Below, one piece after another: positions 1 to 6,755 of a stretch of DNA of 26,076 bases. The position numbers were made by a program, and so were the translations under genes. Each line of letters opens with the position of its first letter. The stretch's first letter is position 1. The DNA is from JAZNOQ01 sp045589215 (GTDB taxonomy: Bacteria; Bacillota; Clostridia; Oscillospirales; CAG-272): the NCBI GenBank assembly GCA_045589215.1, contig JAZNOQ010000025.1, forward strand, positions 1 to 26,076. Reading direction: 5' to 3'. Under the pieces are notes generated by a model. That model had not been told where the DNA came from. It saw only the letters and a program-made list of their open reading frames with translations, and ran no database searches.

Positions 1-23
1 ACAGTTTTGTCCTTCCAAGGCAT
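1..23 (-). CDS. Partial 5' end of an unidentified gene
   Basis: Only the start codon and six further complete codons (MPWKDKT) are inside the window; the gene runs off the left edge. The call rests on an excellent ribosome binding site, AAAGGAGGT read on the minus strand at about 31-39, seven bases before the ATG, and on a TATAAT box further upstream. The N-terminus MPWK occurs in some IS481-like transposases and in some small regulators, but seven residues cannot decide. The direct repeats over its promoter would fit an autoregulated transcription factor better than a transposase. Confidence 0.5.
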
Positions 24-111
24 TTCAATAACCTCCTTTGTGGTCATTTTCTTGCCTTTATTATATCACAAAACTGTATACAATCATCTTGCACTACCTG
101 TATACTATCAT
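24..111 (-). promoter_or_regulatory. Promoter with a two-site direct-repeat operator
   Basis: Read on the minus strand, a TATAAT -10 box lies at 60-65. The -35 region 17 bp upstream (83-88) is poor. Over it sit two direct repeats at 74-87 and 98-111 that match at 13 of 14 positions, each with the palindromic core GTATAC, and spaced 24 bp start to start. A weak -35 covered by paired repeats suggests a regulated promoter. GntR-type regulators are one family using GT-TA-AC palindromes, but the binding protein is unknown. Confidence 0.55.
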
Positions 112-146
112 ACTACACTGTACACTCCCGGACGGTCCGCATAACG

Positions 147-255
147 GCGGGTAAAAGGACGTTGAACAGCCGTCGCGCACGTTGTGCGCTTACGGCGGCA
201 AGCACGTGTGAAGCTATTATAAGTAGGTTTGTTTACTGACGGCTTGCAGAAAGCT
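147..255. repeat. tRNA-Leu 3'-end-bearing repeat, copy 1
   Basis: This ~109-bp unit starts with a copy of the tRNA-Leu 3' end (147-167, matching tRNA positions 568-587 with one inserted G). It ends in a segment (about 194-255) nearly identical to copy 2 at 399-509. The internal part (171-190) differs between copies and contains the small inverted repeat GCGCAC/GTGCGC. No credible gene lies in it; open frames here are short and differ between copies. Confidence 0.75.
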
Positions 256-265
256 TCGTACATGT

Positions 266-356
266 AAAAGGACTTGCCCGCCTGCGGGCGGAGCGGTGGC
301 TCGGCTCTGACAGCCCACCGGGCTGTCATTCACTACCGAGCCCTTCAAGTCCTTTT
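266..356. repeat. Structured inverted-repeat element
   Basis: The element is bounded by perfect 11-bp inverted repeats, AAAAGGACTTG at 266-276 and CAAGTCCTTTT at 346-356. These are themselves the T-arm/acceptor sequence of the neighbouring tRNA-Leu. Inside are further stems: GCCCGC/GCGGGC (276-289), GGCTCGG/CCGAGCC (298-342) and GACAGCCC/GGGCTGTC (309-327). The nested structure looks like a folded RNA or a small non-autonomous element. No known RNA family is recognised. Confidence 0.6.
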
Positions 357-360
357 GGAT

Positions 361-396
361 AAAAGAAAAGCAGAGCAAACGCTCTGCTTTTCTTTT
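361..396. terminator. Bidirectional hairpin terminator
   Basis: A perfect 16-bp stem (361-376 with 381-396) and a four-base AAAC loop has A-rich and T-rich outer arms, so it can act as a rho-independent terminator in either direction. It stands next to repeat copy 2 in the same relation that the 531-566 terminator has to the intact tRNA-Leu, which suggests it once terminated a tRNA copy. Confidence 0.7.
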
Positions 397-398
397 AT

Positions 399-509
399 GC
401 GGGTAAAAGGACGTTGAACAGCCAAGACTCGCCTTCGGCTCGCTATGGCGGCAAGCACGTGTGAAGCTTAGTATAGGTGAGTTTGTTTCCTGACGGCTTG
501 CAGAAAGCT
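399..509. repeat. tRNA-Leu 3'-end-bearing repeat, copy 2
   Basis: This is the second copy of the ~110-bp unit. It begins with 21 bases (399-419) equal to the tRNA-Leu acceptor/T-arm end plus one inserted G. It continues with a segment (about 448-509) that matches copy 1 except for scattered substitutions. The middle (421-445) differs completely from copy 1. Only the 3' part of the tRNA is present, so it is not a functional tRNA. Confidence 0.75.
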
Positions 510-530
510 CTGCGAGCTTCTCATCCGCAT

Positions 531-566
531 AGAAAAAGGCAGGTTCTACGAACCTGCCTTTTTCTA
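531..566 (-). terminator. tRNA-Leu terminator
   Basis: Immediately after the tRNA 3' end, read on the minus strand, a long perfect stem with a three-base loop (core AGGCAGGTTC/GAACCTGCCT at 537-559) is followed by TTTTTCTAT. This is a classic intrinsic terminator for the tRNA transcript. Complementarity extends outward to 527-569, so it is nearly symmetrical and could also work on the plus strand. Confidence 0.85.
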
Positions 567-650
567 TGCGGGTAAAAGGACTTGAACCTTCACGAAGTTG
601 CCCCCACTAGAACCTGAATCTAGCGCGTCTGCCAATTCCGCCACACCCGC
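567..650 (-). tRNA. tRNA-Leu (anticodon CAG)
   Basis: On the minus strand this 84-nt sequence folds as a class II tRNA. The acceptor stem is GCGGGTG with TACCCGC, and the discriminator is A. The D-arm region is GGCGGAATTGGCAGACGC. The anticodon stem is CTAGA/TCTAG with loop TTCAGGT, giving anticodon CAG. A variable arm (GGGGGCAACTTCGT region) follows, then a T-arm with TTCAAGTC. The long variable arm and G-rich D-loop are typical of leucine tRNAs. CCA is not encoded. A consensus promoter lies upstream and a terminator directly downstream. Confidence 0.96.
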
Positions 651-686
651 GTATTAAGCTTGCACCGTTTTTCGCGGTACTCGCAC

Positions 687-715
687 ATTATACCGCATTC
701 TTGACCGTTTGTCAA
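687..715 (-). promoter_or_regulatory. tRNA-Leu promoter
   Basis: On the minus strand a perfect TTGACA (710-715) and a perfect TATAAT (687-692) are separated by exactly 17 bp. The -10 box lies 36 bp before the tRNA 5' end. Full consensus is expected for a strong stable-RNA promoter. Confidence 0.9.
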
Positions 716-819
716 GAGGTTTTCGAAAATCTTTTTTGCCTTTTCAAAAATTCGTTTTCGAAAGTGCGACGGCACGCACCCTTTTGCGTCTCCCTCACCT
801 CACCTTTTTGATTTTCGGG

Positions 820-890
820 TTGACAAACTTCCCACATTTTGATATAATGGCTTCAACCGAATCAATAAACCTTATACTGCGAGTAGGAGA
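820..890 (+). promoter_or_regulatory. Consensus promoter and RBS of the PLP enzyme gene
   Basis: TTGACA at 820-825, a 17-bp spacer and TATAAT at 843-848 form a perfect sigma-A type promoter. AGGAGA at 885-890 is the probable ribosome binding site, 12 bp before the ATG at 903. The spacing is slightly long. Confidence 0.85.
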
Positions 891-902
891 AAATAACGTC
901 TT

Positions 903-1964
903 ATGAAACTAAATTATATCCCAACACCCGCGCTGATCGTAGAAAAGCGCATATTCGAGCAGAACGCCGAGGAAATGGCTCTGCTTCTGAAGGACAGCAC
1001 CCTCAGACTTCGCCCGCACTATAAATCCCACAAATGTGCGGCGATCGCGCACGAGCAGATGCGGAGAGGTGCCGTCGGAATGACCTGCGCGAAGCTCGAC
1101 GAGGCACTCGACCTTGCCGACAGCGGCATTCAGGACATTCTGATCGCAAACCAGATCACCGACCCACAGAAGATCGCACGTCTTGCATATCTCGCAAACG
1201 CCTGCCGTCTCACGGTCTGCGTAGACGACGAAAAGAACGTCGAGGCACTCGAAAAAGCCGCCGCCCTTGCAGGCTCGACCATATACTGCCTTGTTGAATA
1301 CGAGATCGGAATGAACCGCTGCGGCGTTTCGACGAAGGAGGCGGTTGCTTCCCTTGCGCAAAAGATCCGCAGCTGTCCGCACCTGGTATTCGACGGCATT
1401 CAGGCATATGCAGGACATATCTCACACGTCGTATCCGCCGGTGACCGCGCGACCGCAACAGAGTCGAACGCAAAACGGATCCGCGAACTGACCGAATATC
1501 TCAGCAAAAACGGAATTTCCGTCCGTGTACTCTCGGGCGGAAGCACGGGAACCTCCGAGGTCAAGGCTCGCGAAGGTCTCTACACCGAGCTTCAGGCAGG
1601 AAGCTATCTCTTTATGGACGCAACCTACGGTGAGCTCGGTCTTCCCTTCAGATCGTCCCTCTTTATTCTCTGCACGGTGGTCAGCGTCAGCGATACGATC
1701 GCCGTCGTCGATGCAGGAGTCAAATCCTGCGGTGTGGATCAGGGAATGCCCGTTCCCGTCGGCTTCGAGGTCTCGGAAATCGTTGCAAGCGAGGAGCATT
1801 TCCAGCTTCACAACCCGAATAAGAAGCTTCACATCGGCGACAAGGTGCTTCTCACGCCCGCGCACTGCTGCTCTACCGTAAATCTTCACGACCGTATCTA
1901 TCTTGTCGACGGCGACACCGTCATCGACCGCTTTATGGTCACGGCCAGAGGCGGCTTCCACTGA
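903..1964 (+). CDS. PLP-dependent D-threonine aldolase / D-serine dehydratase family enzyme
   Basis: The 353-residue protein matches the DSD1/D-threonine aldolase family, which has a fold-type III alanine-racemase-like barrel followed by a beta domain. The motif RPHYKSHK (37-44) carries the predicted PLP lysine, K41. Near the C-terminus PAHCC gives H321 and C323 as the expected divalent-metal ligands. In this family an H-x-C pair is described for eukaryotic-type D-serine dehydratase and H-x-D for D-threonine aldolase, so I favour a D-serine dehydratase-like activity; this is inference from one residue. The length is normal for the family. It has its own strong promoter. The next gene has a separate promoter-like element, so a shared operon is not required. 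Confidence 0.85.
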   Translation: MKLNYIPTPALIVEKRIFEQNAEEMALLLKDSTLRLRPHYKSHKCAAIAHEQMRRGAVGMTCAKLDEALDLADSGIQDILIANQITDPQKIARLAYLANACRLTVCVDDEKNVEALEKAAALAGSTIYCLVEYEIGMNRCGVSTKEAVASLAQKIRSCPHLVFDGIQAYAGHISHVVSAGDRATATESNAKRIRELTEYLSKNGISVRVLSGGSTGTSEVKAREGLYTELQAGSYLFMDATYGELGLPFRSSLFILCTVVSVSDTIAVVDAGVKSCGVDQGMPVPVGFEVSEIVASEEHFQLHNPNKKLHIGDKVLLTPAHCCSTVNLHDRIYLVDGDTVIDRFMVTARGGFH

Positions 1965-2022
1965 GTCGCGCGTCCTGTTTTTAGTATTGAATTCGTGCAT
2001 TCGCGATCATCCGACCATTTGA

Positions 2023-2061
2023 TATAATCATTGCATATAGCGCCATAAGACCTTAAGGAGG
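2023..2061 (+). promoter_or_regulatory. -10 box and RBS of the small membrane protein gene
   Basis: TATAAT at 2023-2028 lies in the gap after the PLP enzyme, and AAGGAGG at 2055-2061 lies 7 bp before the ATG at 2069. The -35 position (about 2000-2005) does not resemble TTGACA, so the promoter is probably weak or activator-dependent. Confidence 0.5.
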
Positions 2062-2068
2062 CTACACA

Positions 2069-2623
2069 ATGAAGGATAAAAGAGAAATTCTGACGAGAGA
2101 GACCGTCGCACAGAGGCTGATATGGCGTGCCAAGCGCTCTATGGTCGGTGCCGCCATCGTGCTTTTTCTCAGCGCGGTGATACTTGGAATGTTCCACGTA
2201 ATGACGCTTTACGAGTCCCCCTCCCCGTCAGCGCTCCTCACCACCCTGGAACTTGCTCTCGACGTCCTTATGATCTCCTTCTGCGTGTTCTACCTCGTGC
2301 GCGGTGCCCTGCAGATACATTGGGTACGAAAGGAAAAATTCACGGTCGCAGAGGACATTCTCCTCGACGTCAAGGACGACAAGATCAGTCTGTTGCGGGT
2401 GCTTTTCTTGACGGGACGGCTTTTCGACAGGTCAAACTTCGTTCACGTCTTCAGCTTTTTAAGCGGCAAGCAGTTCATAGCAACCAGCGGCGAGCACCAC
2501 GGAACCGACGCGGCGGCGGGCTTCTCCCTTCCCGGAGACGCGTTTTTCCTCGTCTTTTTCGATCGCAAGCCCGAAAAGATCCTTCTGCTTTACAGCGCAA
2601 GGACGTATCATTACAAAGAATAA
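2069..2623 (+). CDS. Small two-helix membrane protein, function unknown
   Basis: I do not recognise this 184-residue protein. The first ~24 residues are charged, followed by two hydrophobic segments (about 26-47 and 60-82) with a short loop, which predicts a hairpin membrane anchor. The remaining ~100 residues are soluble and mixed alpha/beta, with a phenylalanine-rich strand pattern (for example FFLVFFDRK near 156-164). If the positive-inside rule holds, both ends are cytoplasmic. The start is fixed by a strong Shine-Dalgarno sequence. The gene is monocistronic or read through from the PLP enzyme, and a terminator follows. Confidence 0.75.
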   Translation: MKDKREILTRETVAQRLIWRAKRSMVGAAIVLFLSAVILGMFHVMTLYESPSPSALLTTLELALDVLMISFCVFYLVRGALQIHWVRKEKFTVAEDILLDVKDDKISLLRVLFLTGRLFDRSNFVHVFSFLSGKQFIATSGEHHGTDAAAGFSLPGDAFFLVFFDRKPEKILLLYSARTYHYKE

Positions 2624-2652
2624 ACGGACAGGTCAAGAGACCGCCCACAGAG

Positions 2653-2684
2653 AAAGCCGAACGGTTCCCCGCTCGGCTTTTTTG
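2653..2684. terminator. Terminator between convergent genes
   Basis: The stem AAAGCCGAACGG (2653-2664) pairs with the following CCGCTCGGCTTT arm with one mismatch and a TTCC loop, then runs into six or more Ts on the plus strand. The A-run before the stem gives a weaker T-tract on the minus strand, so it probably ends both the membrane protein gene and the convergent peptidase gene. Confidence 0.8.
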
Positions 2685-2691
2685 ATTTCGT

Positions 2692-3825
2692 TTAGCTTGC
2701 TATCTCCCTTGTAACGTCGATCACGGTTCTGATCGCCACCTCAAGTCCGATGGGAAGCGATGCCTTTTCGACCCATTCCTCCCTCGTGTGCGCGCCGCCG
2801 CCGTGATACACGCCGATGCAAAGGGCGGGAATGCCGAGCGACAGCGGAATGTTGCAGTCGGTCGAGCCCGAGGTCATTTTCACCGTTACACCCGCCGCGT
2901 CCTTAATAATGGAGCGGCAGATCTCAGTAAGTCGCTCGACTCTTGCAAGATCGACCTTTCCCATGCAAGGACGCTCGCCGATCCGCATTACCCGAAGATC
3001 TACCCCTCTTTCCCGCGCTTTCGAGAAGATCCGTTCAAAATGTGCCTGCATCACAGAAAGACAGCCTTCATCGTCCGAGCGGTACTCGCACAGCATCCGC
3101 GCGCTCTGCGCGATCGTATTGACCGACGTTCCGCCACTGACCTCTCCGACGTTGTAGGTGGTCTTGCTGTCACCGATCCTCGGCACCTCGATCGAATATA
3201 TGTCGTTTATCACGCGCGCAAGCTCTGCGATCGCGTTCGGGCTTCCGAACTTGCCGTAAGAATGCCCGCCCGCAGTCACAGCCTCGACCTCATAGCGGTG
3301 CGAGCCGACGGAGCGGTCGACGATCGCCCCAAAAACGCCGTCAAACGAGATGAACTGCGCGATGCGCCCCTCGTAATCCCTGAACAGCTGCCGCGTTCCC
3401 TTGAGATTGCCAAGTCCCTCCTCGCAGGAGTTGCACACAAGCATCACGCCGCGCGGTGCTTCTTTTGGGTGCTCTGCGAAATATTTCGCCGTATGGAGAA
3501 GGACCGAAACGCTTGCCGTATCGTCTCCGACACCGGGCGAACGGATGAATTCTCCATCATCCGCACACGGCATCGGCTCCTTATCGGGGAAGACCGTGTC
3601 GGTATGCGCAACGAACACCGTGATATCGCTGCACCCGTCGCAGTTGATCGAGTAGATCACGTTCAGCGCGTCGTCGATATAAACGCCCTCAGCGCCGACG
3701 CTTTCCAACCATTTCTTGCAGTATTCAGCCCGTGCGTGTTCCAAATGGGAGGGCGCGGGGATCCTGCAAAGCTCCTTCAGCGTCTCAATGAGAGACACGC
3801 TGTTTGCATGCACAAAATTCTTCAT
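2692..3825 (-). CDS. M20-family metallopeptidase
   Basis: The 377-residue protein has the two-zinc M20 peptidase/deacylase signature: AHTDTVFP with H74 and D76, GVGDD with bridging D101, the catalytic base E135 with E136 in CNSCEEGLG, and a C-terminal histidine in GGGAHTREEW (H346). The central insertion (about 185-290) matches the dimerisation domain. The substrate is not readable; PepT-like tripeptidases and carboxypeptidase/deacetylase members share these motifs. There is no signal peptide, so it is cytoplasmic. It starts 11 bp after the end of uxaC with no strong RBS, suggesting translational coupling in a uronate operon, although the biochemical link is unclear. Confidence 0.85.
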   Translation of the reverse strand: MKNFVHANSVSLIETLKELCRIPAPSHLEHARAEYCKKWLESVGAEGVYIDDALNVIYSINCDGCSDITVFVAHTDTVFPDKEPMPCADDGEFIRSPGVGDDTASVSVLLHTAKYFAEHPKEAPRGVMLVCNSCEEGLGNLKGTRQLFRDYEGRIAQFISFDGVFGAIVDRSVGSHRYEVEAVTAGGHSYGKFGSPNAIAELARVINDIYSIEVPRIGDSKTTYNVGEVSGGTSVNTIAQSARMLCEYRSDDEGCLSVMQAHFERIFSKARERGVDLRVMRIGERPCMGKVDLARVERLTEICRSIIKDAAGVTVKMTSGSTDCNIPLSLGIPALCIGVYHGGGAHTREEWVEKASLPIGLEVAIRTVIDVTREIAS

Positions 3826-3836
3826 TCTATCAATTC

Positions 3837-5237
3837 TTATAATCCGAAGTAACGCTTCGCGTTCGTGTAGCAGATGCCCTCAACGATCTCCTTAAGTGCC
3901 TTCTCATCATTCGGATATTCGCCGTTCTCCACCCACTCGCCGACAAGCTCGCAAACGATACGGCGGAAATACTCGTGCCGCGTGTAGCTGAGGAAGCTGC
4001 GCGAGTCGGTCAGCATACCGATGAAGTTCCCGAGGAGCGAAAGGTTCGCAAGAGAGATCATCTGATCTCTCATTCCCTCCTTGTTGTCATTGAACCACCA
4101 CGCACTTCCGTGCTGAAGCTTGCCCGCGATCTCGGTTCCCTGGAAGGCACCGATCAGAGTGTCGATGAACGCGTTATCGGCAGGATCAAGGCTGTAGATC
4201 ACGGTTTTCGGGAGACATCCCTCACGGTTCAGCCTGTCAAGGAGAGAGGCGAGCTTTCGGCTTCCGTTGTTCGGGCCGATGCAGTCAAAGCCGCTGTCAG
4301 GGCCGAGCGTCGCAAACGCCGCTGTGTTCGGATTTCTCATGCAGTTATAGTGAAGCTGCATCACAAATCCGCGCCGCACGTATTCCGACGCACAATGAAC
4401 GAGAAGCTCGGTCTTCAGTGCCTCTGCCTCGTCCGCGGTAACCGTCTCGCCACGAAGCCCTCTCGCGATCAGCGCGTCGATCTCGCTTTCACTCGCCTCG
4501 GCGTATACCATACGGTCAAGCCCGTGATCACTCGCACGGCATCCGACCTCTGCAAAATACGCAATACGCGCGGAAAGCGCGCGCTTCAGGGAGGCGAGAT
4601 CGCATATCTCCACGCGTGAAACCTCCGAGAGCCTTGCGATGTATTCCTTCCACCCTGCCTTATCGATGTTCAGCGCCTTATCGGGGCGGAACGAGGGTGC
4701 GACGACGGTACGGAAGCTGTCGTCATCCGAAAGCAGCTTATGATATTCGAGAGTGTCCACAGGGTCGTCGGTCGTGCCGATGAACGCGACGTTGCTCTTT
4801 GTAATAATCCCGCGTACGCTCATATCCTTTTCCTTCAGCTTTTTCTCGCACAGCTCCCAGACCTCCCTCGCGGTATCCGCAGAGAGGATGCCCTCGTAGC
4901 CGAAGTAATTCTTCAGCTCAAGATGACACCAATGATGCATCGGGTTTCCGATCGCCTTCGGCATCAGGGACGCGAATTTTTCGAACTTCTCGTACGGATC
5001 TGCGCCTCCTGTGATGTAGTATTCGTCAACACCGTTCGAGCGCATGAGTCTCCATTTATAGTGGTCGCCCGCGAGCCAAAGCTCGGTGATATTCTGAAAT
5101 CTTTGATCCTCCCAGATCTCCTTCGGGCTGACGTGGCAGTGGTAATCAATGATCGGAAGCCCCTCCGCGTACGTGTGATAAAGCCGCTGTGCGGTCTCCG
5201 TGATCAAAAGGAAATCCTTGTCAAGAAACTGCTTCAT
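3837..5237 (-). CDS. uxaC: Uronate isomerase (glucuronate/galacturonate isomerase)
   Basis: The 466-residue protein is a full-length UxaC, which converts D-glucuronate to D-fructuronate or D-galacturonate to D-tagaturonate, the first cytoplasmic step of hexuronate catabolism. It belongs to the amidohydrolase superfamily. Visible signatures are IDYHCHVSPKEI with metal-ligand-type H33 and H35, the family block HHWCHLELKNYFGYEG, QLHYN in the barrel, and LTDSRSFLSYTRHEYFRR near the C-terminus. RBS AGAGGAGA precedes the ATG by a few bases. It sits 60 bp downstream of an AraC regulator on the same strand and close to a GPH symporter and a GH2 enzyme, so uronic acid released from an imported glycoside is the likely substrate. 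Confidence 0.95.
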   Translation of the reverse strand: MKQFLDKDFLLITETAQRLYHTYAEGLPIIDYHCHVSPKEIWEDQRFQNITELWLAGDHYKWRLMRSNGVDEYYITGGADPYEKFEKFASLMPKAIGNPMHHWCHLELKNYFGYEGILSADTAREVWELCEKKLKEKDMSVRGIITKSNVAFIGTTDDPVDTLEYHKLLSDDDSFRTVVAPSFRPDKALNIDKAGWKEYIARLSEVSRVEICDLASLKRALSARIAYFAEVGCRASDHGLDRMVYAEASESEIDALIARGLRGETVTADEAEALKTELLVHCASEYVRRGFVMQLHYNCMRNPNTAAFATLGPDSGFDCIGPNNGSRKLASLLDRLNREGCLPKTVIYSLDPADNAFIDTLIGAFQGTEIAGKLQHGSAWWFNDNKEGMRDQMISLANLSLLGNFIGMLTDSRSFLSYTRHEYFRRIVCELVGEWVENGEYPNDEKALKEIVEGICYTNAKRYFGL

Positions 5238-5247
5238 AATTATTCTC

Positions 5248-5289
5248 CTCTATATCATTTTATTGATATTATTTTACTGATATCATTTT
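5248..5289. repeat. Three tandem 14-bp repeats in the uxaC leader
   Basis: Read on the minus strand, three adjacent 14-bp units (5276-5289, 5262-5275, 5248-5261) all fit AAAAT(G/A)ATAT followed by a variable end. The third unit runs into the uxaC RBS. They lie in the 60-bp araC-uxaC gap and could be an operator, an A/T-rich enhancer of translation or simple slippage. Confidence 0.6.
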
Positions 5290-5297
5290 GTTCGGTC

Positions 5298-6533
5298 TTA
5301 CCTGCGGATCGTATCCCGATATTCCTTCGGCGTTTTTCCGATCTGCTTTTTAAAGAGCTTTGAAAAATACTGCACGTCCATAATGCCGCAATGCATCGCG
5401 ACCGTCTGGATCTGCAGGCTCGTCGTGCGTAAGAGATGCACCGCGTGGCTGATGCGTCGGTCTCTGATATACTCGGAAACCGTCTTTCCCGTTTCCCTTT
5501 TAAATACGGTCGCAAGATACCCCGAGGTGATCCCGAGCTTCTCCGCAAGAGTCCGAAGCGAAATCTCCGCGGAGATATCCGAATCGATCATCAGGACGGC
5601 ACTCTTTACGACGGCGGAATACTTCTGTGTCGAATGCTTATACACGAGACGGCAATACGAGGAAAACATCTCGCGCATCAATTCGTAGATCTCCTTGACC
5701 ACAGCCGCCCGCTCGATCTTCGCGGCAAAGTCCGACGAAACGCGGTCGATATAGATCGGATGGACACCGCCCGTCTCCGCCGCCTTCCTGAGAAGCGTGT
5801 TCATAATGATACAGTAATTCTTGGCATTTCGCACCGAGTCCTGCAACCGATGCTCGAACATCTGATCGTTGAACGCCGCCGAGAACATCTGCTCCTTGTG
5901 CTGCTGACCAAGCGTCACCGCCTGTATCAGCTCGTTCTCAAAGGCGTACCGCATCTCGATCATTTTCATATTCGCAAGCGTCGTGTCAAGGCTCTCGCCG
6001 TGCGTGGATGGATCGGTCGGGAGGATATGGAGGGTATCGGTCCCATTGATATCGACGATGGAAAAAGACGGGGTCTGCCATATATGCTCGCAAAAGGCGT
6101 CTATCACCGTAAAAATACTGTCGCCATCGGAAAGCACGGGAAGTGAGGCATAATACTCGCGCAGAACGTTCTGCATATTCGGAGCAAGACCGAGGCGTTC
6201 CCCACTTTCAAACAGCTCCTTCTGTGTCAGCGGCGCAGAAAGATAGGGACCGATAAAAAGAAGATTGCGTTCAGCCGCGACAGGTAGCCGCAAAAAAATA
6301 TATTGCAGCCCGATCTCGTTCCTGAACTTATACTTCGTGTTGCTTTCGATCTTGCGCCCCATCACCCTCTGAACGGTCACGTCCGCTTGAAGGTCACCGA
6401 CGATACTTCCGATCTGCGGATCGAGTAGCGTGTCGGCATTATCGTGCAAAGAAAGCAATACCGAACGGACGTGACATTTTTTCAGAATGTCACGGAGAAA
6501 ATTCAGCTCATACTCACGGTCCACGGTCGTCAC
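5298..6533 (-). CDS. AraC-family transcriptional regulator
   Basis: The 411-residue protein has a C-terminal AraC DNA-binding domain (about 308-409) with two helix-turn-helix units: ISLRTLAEKLGITSGYLATVFKRETG, then VAMHCGIMDVQYFSKLFKKQIGKTPKEYR. The N-terminal ~290 residues form an unassigned sensory region rich in mixed alpha/beta sequence, with no transmembrane segment. The start is a GTG preceded by AAGG. The gene is divergent from the GPH symporter and upstream of uxaC on the same strand. It is therefore the obvious candidate regulator of both transcription units, with a sugar or uronate ligand inferred. Confidence 0.9.
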   Translation of the reverse strand: MTTVDREYELNFLRDILKKCHVRSVLLSLHDNADTLLDPQIGSIVGDLQADVTVQRVMGRKIESNTKYKFRNEIGLQYIFLRLPVAAERNLLFIGPYLSAPLTQKELFESGERLGLAPNMQNVLREYYASLPVLSDGDSIFTVIDAFCEHIWQTPSFSIVDINGTDTLHILPTDPSTHGESLDTTLANMKMIEMRYAFENELIQAVTLGQQHKEQMFSAAFNDQMFEHRLQDSVRNAKNYCIIMNTLLRKAAETGGVHPIYIDRVSSDFAAKIERAAVVKEIYELMREMFSSYCRLVYKHSTQKYSAVVKSAVLMIDSDISAEISLRTLAEKLGITSGYLATVFKRETGKTVSEYIRDRRISHAVHLLRTTSLQIQTVAMHCGIMDVQYFSKLFKKQIGKTPKEYRDTIRR

Positions 6534-6593
6534 CTGCCTTACAGATCAAGCTTATGTTTCAAGTGTCGCGTATCTTGATGATCCTTGCCTCAT

Positions 6594-6622
6594 ATTATAC
6601 CACACTCGATTGACAATTGCAA
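6594..6622 (-). promoter_or_regulatory. Promoter of the AraC regulator gene
   Basis: On the minus strand TTGCAA (6617-6622), a 17-bp spacer and TATAAT (6594-6599) form a good sigma-A promoter. It lies about 60 bp before the GTG start, in the divergent region shared with the symporter gene. Confidence 0.75.
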
Positions 6623-6698
6623 CAACTTTTTTTACAGACTTCTAAAAATAATACAAAAACAAATGAATTCTGTACTACCGTTTTTTATAAAAAGCAGT

Positions 6699-6748
6699 TA
6701 TAATGTAATTGGTTACTATCACTTTTTGTACAAATATCACAAAAGGAG
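6699..6748 (+). promoter_or_regulatory. Symporter -10 box, palindrome and RBS
   Basis: TATAAT at 6699-6704 lacks a recognisable -35 box, as expected for an AraC-activated promoter. Just downstream is the perfect palindrome TTTGTACAAA (6725-6734). AAAGGAG (6742-6748) precedes the ATG at 6756. The RBS decides the start: the open frame extends upstream to 6585, but that part is A/T-rich leader containing the promoter. Confidence 0.6.
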
Positions 6749-6755
6749 TAAGCAA

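Noticed and set aside
108..329. 73-residue minus-strand open frame in the tRNA-repeat region
   Set aside because: It spans repeat copy 1 and the hairpin element and has no RBS. The equivalent frame is not preserved in repeat copy 2.
909..2000. Long antisense frames over the PLP enzyme, and similar ones over the GH2, symporter, M20 and pfkA genes
   Set aside because: They mirror codon bias of the real genes, lack RBSs and show no recognisable domains.
3000..3850. Long plus-strand frame opposite the M20 peptidase
   Set aside because: The minus strand carries the full set of M20 metal-binding motifs; the plus frame is arginine- and histidine-rich shadow sequence.
6585..6755. In-frame 57-codon upstream extension of the GPH symporter
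   Set aside because: It contains the -10 box, a palindrome and A/T-rich leader. A strong RBS sits before the ATG at 6756, and the family N-terminus begins there.
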